Assembly (NCBI GenBank): GCA_973895155.1
Contig: OZ316897.1
Location: forward strand, 7,874,001 to 7,938,000
Reading direction: 5' to 3'
Source of the DNA: Marsupella aquatica
Lineage: Eukaryota; Marchantiophyta
DNA length: 64,000 nucleotides
Shown: positions 48,701 to 62,110 of the stretch, piece by piece
Numbering within the stretch: position 1 is the first letter of the stretch
Layout: each line of letters starts with the position of its first letter
Program-made: the position numbers and the translations under genes
The notes under the pieces: model-generated
Seen by the model: the letters and a program-made list of their open reading frames with translations, nothing else
What the model was told of the DNA's origin: nothing
Databases searched by the model: none

Positions 48701-51649
48701 CAGGAGGCATGTATTATGAACGGCTTTCTTCATGTGATCTTGTGCTAATATTTATGGTTGCCGATCGTGTCCTCACCGACTAGTTTCTTCAATGTTCCGA
48801 TTTATTGTAACTAGAAGAGCTGGATTGATTAGTCTTGAGAGACATTTCCAGGTCTAGAATTGTGCTTGCTGAGAATTTGTAAAATTGGCAGTATCGCACT
48901 CAGAAACGACGAAACCTGTGTCTTAAACAATATCAGAATATGCACCCCAGCTTAGTTCCATTGAAGTTCACTCGCCTCAAAAGTCACGGGAAATTACTAA
49001 ATCTGATCAGTGCTTTCCTTCTAAATCCCATGTGATTCCAACAGGTGTTGGATGCATTGATGCAACTCCTTTCAAGACGTCCACCTCCCTGCGCTGAAGC
49101 CTTATGGCATGCAGGGTGGTTGATCCGCCAGTTACTACCCGTTGATGGACATCAATTAAGCACTTCAGGACTATCTCTGCTTGATGTAAGTGGTCTTGGT
49201 CGGGTCCGTGGTTCTCGACTGAAGCAAATCCCTATTGTGGTTGTTGAAGGAACTGAGATATGTTTGTGAGTTAGTGACAAATGCACGCTTGTGCTTTTTA
49301 TTGTTGCTATCTAGTTGGCGTAAGTTTTATTCTGTATCATACCCTTTGAGACTTAAAAGGTCCAGTGCCTGTGAACAGGTTCTTTTATATGCTAGATCTG
49401 ATAGTACGTTGATTTACTGTATGAATTAGAATGCCTATTCAGCAGCCCGTGAAGACATTCTCAAGGAGGTCACAGATTGCTGGTGTGACGTAATTCCGAC
49501 TGTTCTTACTGATGAGTGGAAAGTTTGTAGAAAAGGTAAATTTTATAAAAAAATATACTGTCTATCTGGATAGTTGTTTAAAGGTCGTTGTAAATTGAGC
49601 TTATCCAACTTTTTTAGTTCCATTTCAATTTGATATTTCATGAATTATGGACACGGCGAGTAATGCTACGCATCTCTGCGACTCCTCATAGACTGATCAC
49701 TGAATCACCACCTGTTATGCCTGGGTACTAGAAATTATGGAATGCATCTGTAAGATCAATGGTTTGTGAAAGATACCCATTTTAGATCGTTTTACAACAT
49801 GTTTTCACTGTTTGTATACAGCTTTGGAGTCCCCATCTTTGCAAAGAGACTCTTCGTTTGTGCTACTCCCCAGATTTAACGAGTCTCTCGTGGAAGGTGA
49901 GTCCCCTTGGCAAATATGGCTGTCTGCTTTATCATCAACCAGAATGGGTACCCATTGGGTTGCTGAATCATATTTGAGCCACCTAGTAGGAGCAGCAGTT
50001 GCTTTTGTGGTTCCGGCCATCATCTTGTCGAAATGATTTGGCTTCTGAGTTTCCTTGATTAGATTAAACACTTCTGGTTTTAGTTTTTAATTTTTTTCTT
50101 GTACCTCGCTTCCCGTCTGCTCGTCAAATGTTCATAAGTAATAACTTTCCAGTCTATGACTTGTTTTGGAAACGGTTAAATTGTCACTTTATACACCTGC
50201 ACCTTTACCTATACAGGTGAGATCTCTTCTTCAGCTATTGGAGAACGAATGCGAGCAGCTGTGAAGGTTTTACTCTCTCGTTTTCGTTGTTTTCCTTTCT
50301 CTTATGCGGACTTTGTTGGCTCTGTTCTACTTGTCAGTATGTTACTTTGTACATCACTTCTCGTGGTCCCTTGTCAGAGCCAAGAGATGGTAGTTCGTTA
50401 CACGTCCAGTTAAGCAAACAATATCATATGAGCGTCATAACATAGGCAATGACCTGGAATCTGAGCACTGATATGCTTTTGGGCATCCTAAGCGCTAGAC
50501 ACTCGCTACGAATGATTCTAATTGGTAGTGTTGCTTTTTATTTCCAGGTGTTTGTTGCTCTTCATCAGATGCGACATTTGCTTTCTGAGGGGACTTGGCC
50601 AGAAGCTCCAGCTTTTGGATGGCCAAAAGAGGACGCTGAAAGTACTCTGCTACAAGTTGGGCTACACCTTTCCAACATCAGAGTTGGGGCTGAAGTAAAT
50701 TTAAGTAAGTCGAAAGTTCTAGTGTGGAAGGTTTGTTCGATTTCTGCTACTTGACTCGATGAAACTAGCAGTAAGTAGATCCATATGGCACATATTGCAG
50801 TGAATTTCCCATTTCATCGGATTTTAATCGCATTGTGGGTGCTTAGACCGATTCTCCAACTCGTTTAGTTGTTTTTGGTAATTCTCCTTGGAACAGCAAG
50901 AAATATCAGTTCGACGTCCAAAATTACCTTATGCTGTCCTTCATACCTGACTAAATGAAGAGAGCTGATTTTCGATGTTGGAATCTTAAGTTGAAGGGAA
51001 GGCCTTGGCATGTCGTGTTGCCTTCGAGAGGGGCAAAGAACGGTCAGTTTTCCTCATGATAGTGCACAAAGAAAAGGACGTAGCCAGCTGGTTATTGCTG
51101 GTGGAAGAGCTTTCCTCTATGCAAGGTCATGGAGTTGTCCGAGTTATTGCTCCTCTTGCTGGTTCCAAGGTAGCTTTGATCTTCTGAATTGTTTCCTGTG
51201 GCTTGAAGCCTTGATTACAGTGAAGGAAGAGATTGATATCAGATTTGGATCATCTTCGGTTACTTCTTTTAATCTAGTCTGATAGGAGTTTTAGAGAGAA
51301 TTTGGAAGTGTGCTGTTATGTGACATACGTGCTGGATTTGGTAACATTCGAGAGGTCCTGATGGATGGTTCAATTGTTACAGCCCAGAGTGGATGATGAT
51401 CACCCAAGATGGCTCCACCTTCGAATTCGCTCACCTCACTGGCCATCTGCAGATGCGGGCAAGCTTGGAACCCAGGGATCTCGGGTGAAACGTCTAGTGG
51501 ACGGAAGATGGACCCTTGCATTCTCTGAGGAGGTGAAATGCCAAGCTGCAAAGTCAGTGGTTGCACAGATGATTGAGGTTCAAGCGTCGTTGGTTCACCA
51601 AGTCTTATCTCCTCTGATTGATCCAACTGTGAATGATACCAGAAATTGA
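42702..51649 (+). CDS. GFS9/TT9: CLEC16A homologue, plant GFS9/TT9 type (FPL domain)
   Basis: Peripheral endomembrane protein of the CLEC16A family, needed for Golgi/vacuolar trafficking and flavonoid accumulation in Arabidopsis. Exons: 42702-42748, 44195-44246, 44365-44441, 44624-44760, 45218-45314, 45509-45566, 45749-45857, 46122-46245, 46654-46858, 47145-47425, 47764-47852, 48042-48112, 48342-48470, 48629-48706, 49045-49185, 49430-49535, 49822-49896, 50217-50266, 50548-50704, 50991-51169 and 51383-51649. Phases agree throughout, giving 842 residues, close to the plant family size. The start [15 protein letters not shown] sits in a good cacc-ATG context. The FPL region (about 30-185) holds [33 protein letters not shown] and [14 protein letters not shown]. 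Later landmarks are [58 protein letters not shown] and [11 protein letters not shown]. Intron 14 uses a GC donor. The 5' edge of exon 20 (50991 or 50997) and the intron between exons 10 and 11 are the least certain. Confidence 0.95.
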
Positions 51650-54600
51650 CCACGTACCAGCTCATCGTGGATTAGAAAGCCTACCCTTTATGTTGTATGC
51701 CATCCTGTCTATTGTATTTCCCCTTTTTTATCACTCCTGGGTCAGTAGAGCCCTTGTACGACTAGGTGGCATTCTGCATCAATAGGAACGGCACTGATGT
51801 CTAGGACTGTCAAATTTAGACTCCGTCTTCTTCCAGAACACTTGAATTGAGAAAATTAGTCCATGAAGAGCAGCCTTCTGTAAAATAGCGTTGGAGAAGT
51901 GGCCCTCAAGCAACATTGACTGTTGTTGCTTCTTGAGTGCTGTACCTAGGTTGGCTCGTAGTACCAATCTATTGGCCCTTCTGTCGGAGATATTGTTCCA
52001 CATATTGATGTTGAGCTTTGTCAATTTGAAGCTCTGTGTAATAAAGCAGGACGACATTGCATCACAGGGCTATCTCCATCTGTCAACATCTTGCAAAGTT
52101 TTGGGTGTACTCGGAAAGGAACTGTTGCACCAGAGCATCAAGCGTTCCTTCACTTTTGACTGCGTGGCTTAGTGAAGATGTCAACTCAGAATCCTGTTCT
52201 CTAACCCAGCCATTCAAAGAAGTTGCCACGTTGTTTTCTTCTACGCATTTTGCCGTGTTGGGACCTCTGCCGCTGTGCCACAGTCGGTCTTGACTCCTTC
52301 AGAAAGTGGCAACACATGGAGGCTGTGTTGTTGTCAGTCCAAGTTGCCACTTCACTTTACTCGTGATCTACACTAAACACCGATGTTGCTGTCACACATT
52401 ATTGTAGTGTTGTATTGAGCGGTCTAGCCTCGTATTCTACTGCAGAGACTTGCTTGAGCAGCTAGAATTGAACTAACTGTGATCTGAAGTAAATGGCCTT
52501 TACTAGAAGGGTGAAGATGAGTCATCCCGTCCTGCACCACATGAACTATCTCTTTCTTTTCTTCTTAGAGTACGGACTATTGACCGTAGTGGCATTTCCT
52601 TTCGGACAGACATGCCGTTCCTTTCAGTAGACATCGATGGGCATGGGCAGTAGATAATTTGGTTTGTTGTTCAGGGTGGGCTGGGTGTCTACAGGTAGTC
52701 GGGGGAGAAGTGTGTTTGGTACTTGTCTTCCATGTATCAATTGAAGTAATTGACTAATGAGGCTATAAAATGTCCGGACGGGCTTGCTTAGTAAGAGTGT
52801 TAGGTTTCAAGCCACTTGAACTAGGGATATCCTTTGCACCAGAGAGCAGTTGCATTAAGGACAATGATTCACATGACAAGCTGCAGTCTTAGTGACGTCT
52901 TGTTTGTTTTGACAATGCTTCATGATGCGACACTGTACGTGTATGCAGACTACTGCCACACGGATCGCTAGGAAACCACTTTCTGAGCAATTTTCAATAT
53001 TGAGAGGGAATGAACGAATTGATTCTATGGTCGGCAGATTCATAATTGGGACAAGGGCGACACACTCTACATGTATTCAAACCTACTCCCGCAAGGATCG
53101 CTAGGAAACTAGTTTCTGAGTAAATTTCTTTGTTAAGAGGGAATGAACGAATTGGTTCTATGGTCGGTAGATCCATAATTGGGCAAGGGCAACAAAACTA
53201 GCCAAAGCGAGTTGAAATTGACAAGGTTGTACAAGTCCAATCTTACCGAGATGTGCACTCGTCGAGCGACAATGACATCCTTTTCTGGACAATTCAAGCG
53301 TCAGGACACTCTGCACTGCAGAGAGAAAGGTTGATTTCTGCAGAACCCGCCAATTGTACACCCTCAAAGAACTCAATAGCCATTGATGCTGGAAGCTTAC
53401 CTGACCCACGGATTTCCATCGGTGCTTGCCCGACGATGGGCTACTCACATGATACTTTGACGGCTTCGGTTTGTAGTAAGCACCCACTCGGTACCGAAGG
53501 TCGTTGTATCGTTTCAAAATAATCAGCTTATTTTCCTAGTTGGTCTTCAAAAACAAGAGTTGCCGGCATAGCTCAGGAGAATGAGTCTGAGTTTGAGTTA
53601 TTCTCGATCTGACGTGTCGTTTGGATTCGGCTAAGGACCTGATGTCGCTGTGAAGTTCAACTTACCTTTGATTCTAAGAGTACTCGATTGACGACCACTC
53701 GACAATTAGATGCATCTCGAGATGCATGGAGCTTGATGACTAATCGCCTGGCGTCTTTACTTTACATGCGTCCAGAGCTTGTGGTTAGCGCCATTGTCGA
53801 CTTTCGTCCTTGCAGTCCGTCACGGAGATCATGCGTTGATGAACAAGTTGTTGACAAAACGATATCGATGCACCCTTTCAGGCTAGATTGCGAATTAGTT
53901 CGAGAATTCCAGATTAAGTGTGCGCGCTCTTTCTCCCCCTTCACATGGATTGTGGCTAAATATTGGTTATGCTCAATCTAGTCGACAGCTTCATTGCACA
54001 ATTGACCACCTATTCTTTTGATGATCACTTTTTCTAGAAAATCAATGCATTAACCCATTACAGTAACGCCTCACAGGGGTCCAGGTCGCTGATGGTACAC
54101 ACCAGTAGTGCTTGAGAAAGACGACCGGTTGGCCGAGCCAAAATGTGGCCGATGCCATGCTTTATCTCCTTTGGATCAAATCCAGTACAACCTATGGACA
54201 CCTAGTTTGCCACATCAGTGATTGCTGGATTCGGCGTGTCGAAGCAGACTGCGAAGGATATAAGAAAGACTTTTCTGAAGTGATATAGAGTGAAATAGAA
54301 ATCGCATCCTCCGTATACAGCAGATATAAATCTATCGTAGGTGCACATCAGAGCTAAGAGATTCATTAATGCCTGGCCCTTAGGTCTTGCACTAAATGGG
54401 CATCGGATCATAATCATCAATTTGCTACTTCTCGTGAGGATAGGTAACAAATAGACCTGTCTAAATCGAATGAAATCCATGTAGCAAAAAAATCTAATTT
54501 TGAGAGTGCCAGGTAATTCTGGGTACCCTCAGTAAAAGCTTTGCGGAAAGTACACCTACACCAAGAGAGTGAACTTACCTCACATATGGCACAAAACATA

Positions 54601-55428
54601 ATTTAATCTGCAAGCCATCTCAGGCAAGGGCCAAGCTGGTCTGAGCCTTGAAAATTGCACGGTTCTCGACTTCATATTTTAGCTGCATGGTCCAGCTGTC
54701 CAGCTGTCCCTTAACAAGCATAAATCCGAGGACAGCCGAAACTCATGGCACAATGAGTGCACATTATAATCAGAGGGACACAAGCACCTGCAACTCACTA
54801 TGCCTCAACATTTAGCTGCTGGTCTGGCACGACCTTTCAACGAAGTATTCTTCGTTCCCAACAGGACCTTTGCTCATCACAATTCATGACAGATGGTGGG
54901 GCACTCAAGAGGAGGTCGAGAATCAAAGGACTACAGTCACTGGCATTTGCTTGCATCAGAAGTACTAACAGACTATGTACAGGTAGAGACGAGCAACATT
55001 CAAGGTTTTATTTGTTCCATGGCCAATTAGAAATAGTGGGGCCCATTTAGTTAAAAATGTTCTCACAGTGTTAAGTGTCCTTTCCCTGAACAGTCTAGAT
55101 AAATTTGGATAATAATAATTAAGCAACAATGTTGTTTCCACGTGCCAAAACCAAGCAAATCTCATTACAATCTTGGCTCCTCCTGCAGGGTGAGACTGGA
55201 AGCTGTACTACCCACAGAAGAAGCATACATGACAATTCTGAAATCTACACTATATAACACAGGCTCGGGCCTAAAGAATTTGATAACAATCTAATCTTCT
55301 TGGAGAGTGCAAGATAACATAAACAATTGGCTGGAGTTGATTTCTCATGTTTACAGCAAAAGGGTTTTGCCGCCTTCAGTTGAAAAGTTGATTGCAAAGA
55401 CTGAGGCAGTCAATAGAATAGGCACTAG
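51650..55428. other. Intergenic region between CLEC16A and the RWP-RK gene
   Basis: The tail-to-tail interval contains the two 3' ends and one long tandem duplication (52929-53185). An AATAAA near 52040 may serve CLEC16A. Short frames around 53158-53517 and 54202-54480 have no recognised domain. Some stretches look like old decayed repeat sequence, but I cannot assign a family. Confidence 0.45.
52929..53185. repeat. Tandem duplication, about 129-bp period
   Basis: Copies begin near 52929 and 53058. Shared landmarks are ggatcgctaggaaac, gagggaatgaacgaattg, and ttctatggtcgg followed by agat and cataattggg. Point differences indicate moderate age. Confidence 0.85.
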
Positions 55429-58400
55429 TCAGGTCTCACCCAAGAGACCAGCACATAGTTGAGCACGTTCGTTCCTAAGCATTGCAATCTCCATGCGAAT
55501 TCCTTCGTCCCCTTGGCCAGCTCCCTCAGCAATAGTTTGTTCCAAGGTCGCAATGATGCGCTCGATGCTCTTTATCTGTCACAAAATGCCAAGCGGTTCA
55601 ACAAAATTGACTGCATGGTACTGAAACATTTGGAAGCTTCACCGACCTTATTTATTTAGTCTATCTTCATGAGCGCTTGTGTGTTTGAGGAAAGGTTAGA
55701 CATCTGGTTTGATGAATGAAAATCTTTTACCTTGCGGTGAGGCCATCGGCGCATGCCATTTCGACGACAGATCTTTTTCAGAACAGTGGGACATATTCCA
55801 AGTTCTTTCGCTGCTGCGTTGATAGGGAGATGGAAATGTTGGGCCAAATCGGACATTTTTAGCTTCCCTGTTCTTTCCCTCTGCAAATCAGCAAATTGAG
55901 TTAGCACTGCAAGAGGTCATAAGAGAGGTGAGTGCAATGACTTGTAGTAATAAAAAGACGAAGTCACGTGAGCCAACTCAAACAAGGGCTAAATTTTGCC
56001 CAATTTGCATCATCATGAGATCATATACTGAATCACTGAAATCTCGGAGTAATGAAAAGCAAGACCTATAAAAGCAAACACAACCACCACCAATAAAGTG
56101 CCTGCAATTCCTTCAAAATATGCAAGCAGAAGGAAGCATAAACATGGCTATGAAAGCACGAGTCATCAGTTTCGGTCGGCAGGCCCAAAATGGCAACAGG
56201 AACAGCATGACTTCCAAGTACAAAGAGAAACTGCAATAGTTGAGTTTGATTGAGAAAGTAATAAAACCTGTGCAGCAGCATTGCTTTTTGGAGGCTTTAT
56301 TGGTGTCATCGGTGTCTCTGCATGATCCGTACTGTCCAAGCTGCCACTCCTATGGAGTTTGCTCTGACCTGGTGTAATTATAGGTTTTTAATAGGGTAAC
56401 CTAACGTTGTCTGATAAGTAATCAAAACAAGTAGAATGTAAATAATGGCAACAACAATAGGGCAAGGAATATGAGAACAAACTCATCAAACGAGACTACC
56501 AGGACCCTCGAGGAGGCTGAACTGGTCTTCCTACCATATCAGCCCCATGGAAAACATCAAAGCTGGGTAAGCTTACACAGATATGATTGAGACGAGAACA
56601 TTTGTCTAAGCGTTTGGTAACACCGGTGGGACTTTGACAAGAATGGAGGAGGAGATAAGAGTAGCTTATCCGAAGAAATACTAAGCATGCCAGGGAGGGA
56701 ACTATGACCCAGCAGCTTTAGGAGCCGGATGGCAGACGGAATCATGACACGACCAGACAGGCGAGATCCCTCCGTACCAGCTGAGAGAGAATCATGCCGG
56801 AGCACAAAACCTTCCTTCCTCCGAAGAAGGCTGTACTGCAATAGAAACTGCTTCACATACTCTGCGTTACCCACTGGAAATCTGTACACAACCGAAGCAA
56901 TGGTCAGATGGGCCATGCAACCATGACACCAAAGGATATTAATGTTGGCCGTGTTCTGGAACAGGTCCAAATTTGGGTGGTCATGCGAGCTATTAAAATT
57001 TACGGATTAGCTACCTCATAAGAGCCATTCATAATTACTTTTGACCGACTTGTTTTACAACGAGACGGATGATATCTCAGATCACAAACACAGGGGTGAT
57101 ATGCTCATGGAATAAAGATCAGTTGGCATAAAGATCTAATCTTACTCAACCATCTGTTGCTCCAATGTTGCGGGAAATCCATCATCAATACAAAAACGGG
57201 TCTGTAGCACAGCATGATAACTTTGGCCATCACAGCCATGAATCTCAAGTTTTGTGTCTTGAACACCTGTCTCACAAGAAAGGAACAAACAAAGTCCACT
57301 TACGCTTTGATCCTCAATACGAGAAAAAATACATTTAACACAAACCCTATCGCAATATAGTCCACTTGGCGAGAAATCGAAAGGGGGCAGCACGTAAAAC
57401 CATCAAGACCACTTGCTTTTCAGGGGTAAACAAAGCGGAGTAATGAGGGATGCGAAGTCGGACTATTTCAACAATCTCACTGGGACATTCAACAATTTGA
57501 GAGACTGGGAAGGAACTTGACCACAAAGGATAAGTCCCAGTAAAGGATTTTATGCCAGGAGAACATTTTAGGTGCTGGCCTAGCAGACCATGTTACTCTC
57601 CGAGCCATCTTAGGATTCAGGAATCTGTTTCAGAGACTGCAAAATCCCTACAAGGGCAACCTACGCAAGGATGATTCTTTTAGGCAACAAAGTTCGTAGG
57701 TGTAGGAGTTTTAGTGGGTAAACCATTGGAGTGGATGATGCGGCGCAGAATTTGGCAAGATTCACACTGCAAGGAGTTGTGCTGCTGTGTTGAATTGGAC
57801 TGGAGGGCGCCCTCTCGCGGCAGGCTCCAATCCATGGGGGTGCTGGGACACATCAAAGGATTCACCCCACCTGAGGTAGAGGCCCCATGCTCCATACTGG
57901 CTAGCGCACGATCTTCTACTTCCATGAGCCCGCCTGGCTCACCTCCCAAGTATGATCCTTGTGTGAACATGGGAGGTGGAAAGTTCAAAGGGATTCTACT
58001 ACCTGCAGGATGATAGGGCACATTGATCCTCAAAGGAGAGATGGGATGGTTCAAGAAGTTTTCATGAGTACCACTGAAGAGAGCAAATGAATCTTTGGCA
58101 ATGTCAGCATCGATCTCATCAAAAGCGATCAATTCTCCATTGAGAGTGTCGTCTACAGAAGTTCCTTCACTTTCAACTCCTTTATCAAATAATAATGTGC
58201 TGAAATCAGGCTCTGAGCCTTCACCCCGTTGATTCCTACTGGTACGAGTATTGAACGGTGGCAAAGGGGTGAGCAAATTGAAGGTGGGAGTTGGTATGTT
58301 GAAGCCTGCGAAGTTGAAAAAGGTTTCTTCAGTGTTGCTATCCTTCGGAGTCTTCAAAAACTCAGATATGTCAAAACGAGGACTGTTGAAGGAATTGAGA

Positions 58401-58444
58401 ACAACCCCGTCACAATTGGGAGAACCTATCTGTCCTCCAGCCAT
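55429..58444 (-). CDS. RWP-RK transcription factor, RKD-like
   Basis: Nuclear DNA-binding protein; RKD factors control egg-cell and gamete identity in land plants. My minus-strand model has exons 58444-57724, 57266-57146, 56989-56577, 56368-56268, 55880-55731 and 55575-55429, phases consistent, 550 residues. The RWP-RK domain (about 453-505) contains LAQHFHLPINAAAKELGICP, VLKKICRRNGMRRWPHRK and, after an intron, IKSIERIIATLEQ. A short coiled coil and the stop follow. The N-terminal exon is acidic and Phe/Pro-rich (possible activation region) and ends CESCQILRRIIHSN. The next exons carry LEIHGCDGQSYHAVLQTRF and INILWCHGCMAHLT, which I associate with the extended N-terminus of RKD-like proteins. 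There is no GAF-like or PB1 domain, which excludes NLP proteins. The start is the ATG at 58444; the frame extends upstream only without ATG. The first splice donor (gtttac) is weak but phase-consistent. Confidence 0.92.
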
Positions 58445-61060
58445 CTCTTTCGACGATAAAAGTGTCTTTCGACGATAGGAGTGGTGACAGAGCTCCACAC
58501 AATGTCAATAAATGCACGTTACCAACCGCGGTCGACTTGGAAGATTGGAAGCGGGATCACTGAATTGTTGATCTCCACATGCAATCGAACCCGGAATGTA
58601 TAAATCGGTATGTATCAATATGTTTGGAGCCATTGACATAGACAGGAGTCTCCAAACCATCTTCGCCATCAGCAAGACAAATTATTGAAATAATGGGATC
58701 GGGGATGCCCATCACAGGAAATGGCTCACTGGGAAGGGAACCTCGAAATAATCAGGGCGCCATGGAAAGGCTCAGTCAAAATGAACACATTGAAAAGGGA
58801 GAGCAGAGATGCAGATTGGGACTAAGAAGTAGAAAGATTGGCTGGGCTATCTTGGCTGAGAAATTTCAAAGATCGATTTTTGCATAGAAGGTGCCCAGCA
58901 TGAATGATTTTGCAAAGGCTGTACAGACAGCAATACAAATGAGAAATTCGACAACACAATTCGCTGAATGTTATTGAATTCCTTCTTATTTGGATGTCAC
59001 CTTTTCAGCAACAGTTTGCGAGCTTCTCAGCAACAATTTGCAAACCCTGAGGCGCCTTGACGATGCAATCGGGAATTCTATCGAGGACTACCAACAGCGT
59101 GGATAGACTCAAAAGCAGGATCAGAGGACGGGGCAAATTACAGCAAATGAATCGGATTGAAGTGACAGGTCCAACAACGGATCCACGATAATGGTAGATC
59201 TTTAGGTGGCAAAGCGCGGAATGCATGAAGCAGGAGGCGTGTACCGGCAGGCAATTGTGGCTCCTTGACACGCGCAATTTTAAGTTCTTTGGAAGCAGAT
59301 AATTTACTCTGATCCTGCTCAACAAAGATTGAATCAGTAATTACAGGAAAATCTATACAACGACACCACAGATCTAACAAAGCAGAATTGCAAAAACGAC
59401 ATGTCGAGAAGAAATCGCCCGACAAAAATGTTCGAGCAATGGGGGAACGAACACGATATTTCTGGCAATGCACTTACAACAGCAGAAAGTATTGAACAGC
59501 AACGATTGAGCAGAAAAGATCGGAACGGAAAAATCAACTGTGCAGATTTTGAATTACAAAACTAAACCACTTAGAGAAAATCAAAGTTCAAACAGAGGCA
59601 CGAAATTGAAGTCGGTCAGGCCACAGAAATTGCGGCCCGCCGCGAGCTTCTGGAGGTGAGAAGGTGCACATATACAAGACGTGGAGAATGAGATCGAGAG
59701 AGTTGTCAAACAATGCAACTGCTCAAATAGGGAAATTCGGAATGCTTGACTGGTTAATGAAAGCCCTGCTATAAAACGAAGAGACAAACGAGTTGACATG
59801 AATTGAGATACAATGGGATGGGCCGGACCACCTAACAGGCACCACGATCCTCGACGAGCGGGGCCAGATTTCAGAATTAGGAAAGACTGTTTGTCCTTGC
59901 GAATGGGGTCAAAGATAGCAACCACGATTGATGTCAAGCCCTCGGAAAACCAGAGGAATTGAAATTCAGGAGCGGCAGCTTCCAATCCTGCTCGCCACTC
60001 ATGGCCCTCGTTTTGCCAATTTCCTTCGGGATTTCTCTGAAAGATGCATCTCACAAACCCTTGCCTTTGCCTTAGCAATCAGTCTGTGATCCAGTAGTCT
60101 CACTGCAGTGCTGCATTTATTCAATGCATCCAACGGGAAGACGTCTCCTCCGCCTGCTGTCGATTGGTTGTCTTGGACTGGAAGACCGGACGCCGCCTTC
60201 TTGTGATTCAGCCGGCCATAAGGCCATTTGATTCCCTGGCGTGCAGCCCCGCGGCCCTATCCTCCTGGCGGTCACGGGAACCAGAAAGAGGCGAGCCCTG
60301 CACCGCATCTGTTGCTTCCCACCAGTTTTATAAAATTGAGGCTCTGCGTTGGAAGGTGCAGGAAAAACTCGGATTATTTATGAGCTCATTTCTCACTGGA
60401 AACCTCTTTTTCTGTTCCAAAACACGAGTAGTCTCGTCAAACCGACTTGTCCTGAAGATGCCACACGAGATCGAACAAATTCCTTTTACTCCTGATCTAT
60501 TTCTTGGCATTGCGATTCTTCAAGCCTTGCGTGGGCGGTCAATGGATGGCAAGGTTTTGAACTACAACGTCACCAGCGAGCTGCACAGGAGGATTGTGTC
60601 TCGAGGTGAGCTTATTGATCATTACCAAAAACTGTGCAGAATTCATTGCTCAGAAACTCTCATTTACTGAACCGCTAATCTGTGAGAAGATGTGATGAGG
60701 AGAACGGCGACTTCGTAAATTTGTGAACGAAAAGCACTGCCGTCAGCAGTTCAACACTTGCTCAATGCCTTTGGATACCTCCAGAATTGATGTCTGAAGT
60801 CTAGCCGACGGCCAGAATGTAAAAGAGATGTACCGTATTGTATACGTCCAGATCAGGATTCGGACGAAACGCCAGAGATTCGAAAAGCTTGCACGAGCGG
60901 CCAAGCTTTGATCCCCGCTTTGATCTCTCTTTGGTGTTTCCCGTTCATTTCAAACCGTCGGGACGAAGTTTTACTATCTCAGCGCGAAAGTTCTTCTCAA
61001 ATCTTTAGCGCAGTACAGGGACATCAAGATTGTCGAGTTTGTCTACTAACGACACTCGAG
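58445..61060. other. Upstream region of the RWP-RK gene, with one uncertain open frame
   Basis: This 2.6-kb stretch probably holds the promoter and untranslated leader of the minus-strand RWP-RK gene. Frames at 59581-60078 (minus) and 60164-60670 (plus, 168 codons) are open but unrecognised. The plus frame contains EIEQIPFTPDLFLGIAILQA and HRRIVSRGEL and could be a first exon of an unknown gene, with a cgag|gtgagc donor near 60605. No downstream exon was found to support it. Confidence 0.4.
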
Positions 61061-61368
61061 CAAGAGTTTGCCTACTAACAAGACTCGAGCAACTATGAAA
61101 GTGTACTGTTCCCACTGCATATGCAGGCACATGACGGATACCTGGTTGTATACGACGAAGCCGTCTCGAATGGCCCTCTTGTAACCGTAACGTGACATTT
61201 TACGATGATTCTGACAGTGATTGATGTGACCTGGATTTCGAGAGCCAATTCTCGCTAAAAGTACGGCCAAATTAGTGTGGAACAGCACATCGCGAATTTC
61301 ACAACGTACTTTTGAGTATCGCAGTAGGCGTGGACCTCGTAATCTCCAGATGATCATGATCACAGAAG

Positions 61369-62110
61369 GCACCTTCACGTTGAGATCGAGTTCATGTGCA
61401 TTATTCTGATTCCGAAGACTTCCCGGCATCATATCCGAGACGGAAAACACTATAATAATCGGGACTCCTACATGAAAATTTGCATCCTAGGGTCGATTGT
61501 GGTGAGGCTAGCGATCATGATCAACGCAGGTACCTTCAAGTTGAGATCGCAGTTATTCGGTTTCGAAAAAGCCTTCCAGCATAAATCGGATGGGAAAAAC
61601 ACTCAGAAGTCGGGATTCCTCCATGAAATTGGACTCGATTAAGGTGAGGCTATCGTCAATTCAAAGAGATTAAAAACAGATGAACATGATCACCGGAGGT
61701 ACCTTGTAGTTGAGATCAAAGTCCAGCTTCATTATGCGGCTCATCGAAAGAGTTCGAGGCTCGATTTGCATCCTAACCTAGCTCGATTAAGGCGATGCTA
61801 TTGTCCTTCAAAGTGATTAGAAGACAGTCATACTTCCAGGGAGGACATTCGAGGAGAAAAACACTGTAATGGTCGAGAATACTACATGAAAATTAGTATC
61901 ACACACTTGATTGAGGTGAGGCCGTCGTTCATTCAAAGAGATTACAAAACAGGTGAACATCATCGCCGGAGGTACCTTGAAGTTGAGATCGAAGTCCATC
62001 TTCATTATTCGGCTCCCCAAAGACTTCCAGGCATAAAATTCGAAGAGAAGAACACTGCCTCAGTCGGCACTCATACATGAAAATTTCGATCCTAGAGTCG
62101 ATTACGGTGA
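61369..62110. repeat. Degenerate tandem repeat family, at least four copies
   Basis: The phrase ggtaccttgaagttgagatc and variants begins near 61362, 61530, 61701 and 61971. Each copy is accompanied by further shared phrases: acactgtaatggtcg or variants, tacatgaaaatt, and tcgattaaggtgaggct. Spacings are uneven, so the copies have gained and lost segments. No coding frame spans more than one copy. Confidence 0.8.

Noticed and set aside
53158-53517. Minus-strand frame with a loose resemblance to retrotransposon sequence
   Set aside because: No catalytic or gag motif could be identified; the similarity was too weak to name a family.
56507-56565. Candidate exon (FDVFHGADMVGRP) between RWP-RK exons 3 and 4
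   Set aside because: Using it would need a 14-nt intron. The donor at 56576 joins directly and in phase to the exon at 56368.
59581-60078. Minus-strand frame of 165 codons upstream of the RWP-RK gene
   Set aside because: No domain and low-complexity Ser/Cys/Leu mix; it lies where a leader or promoter is expected.
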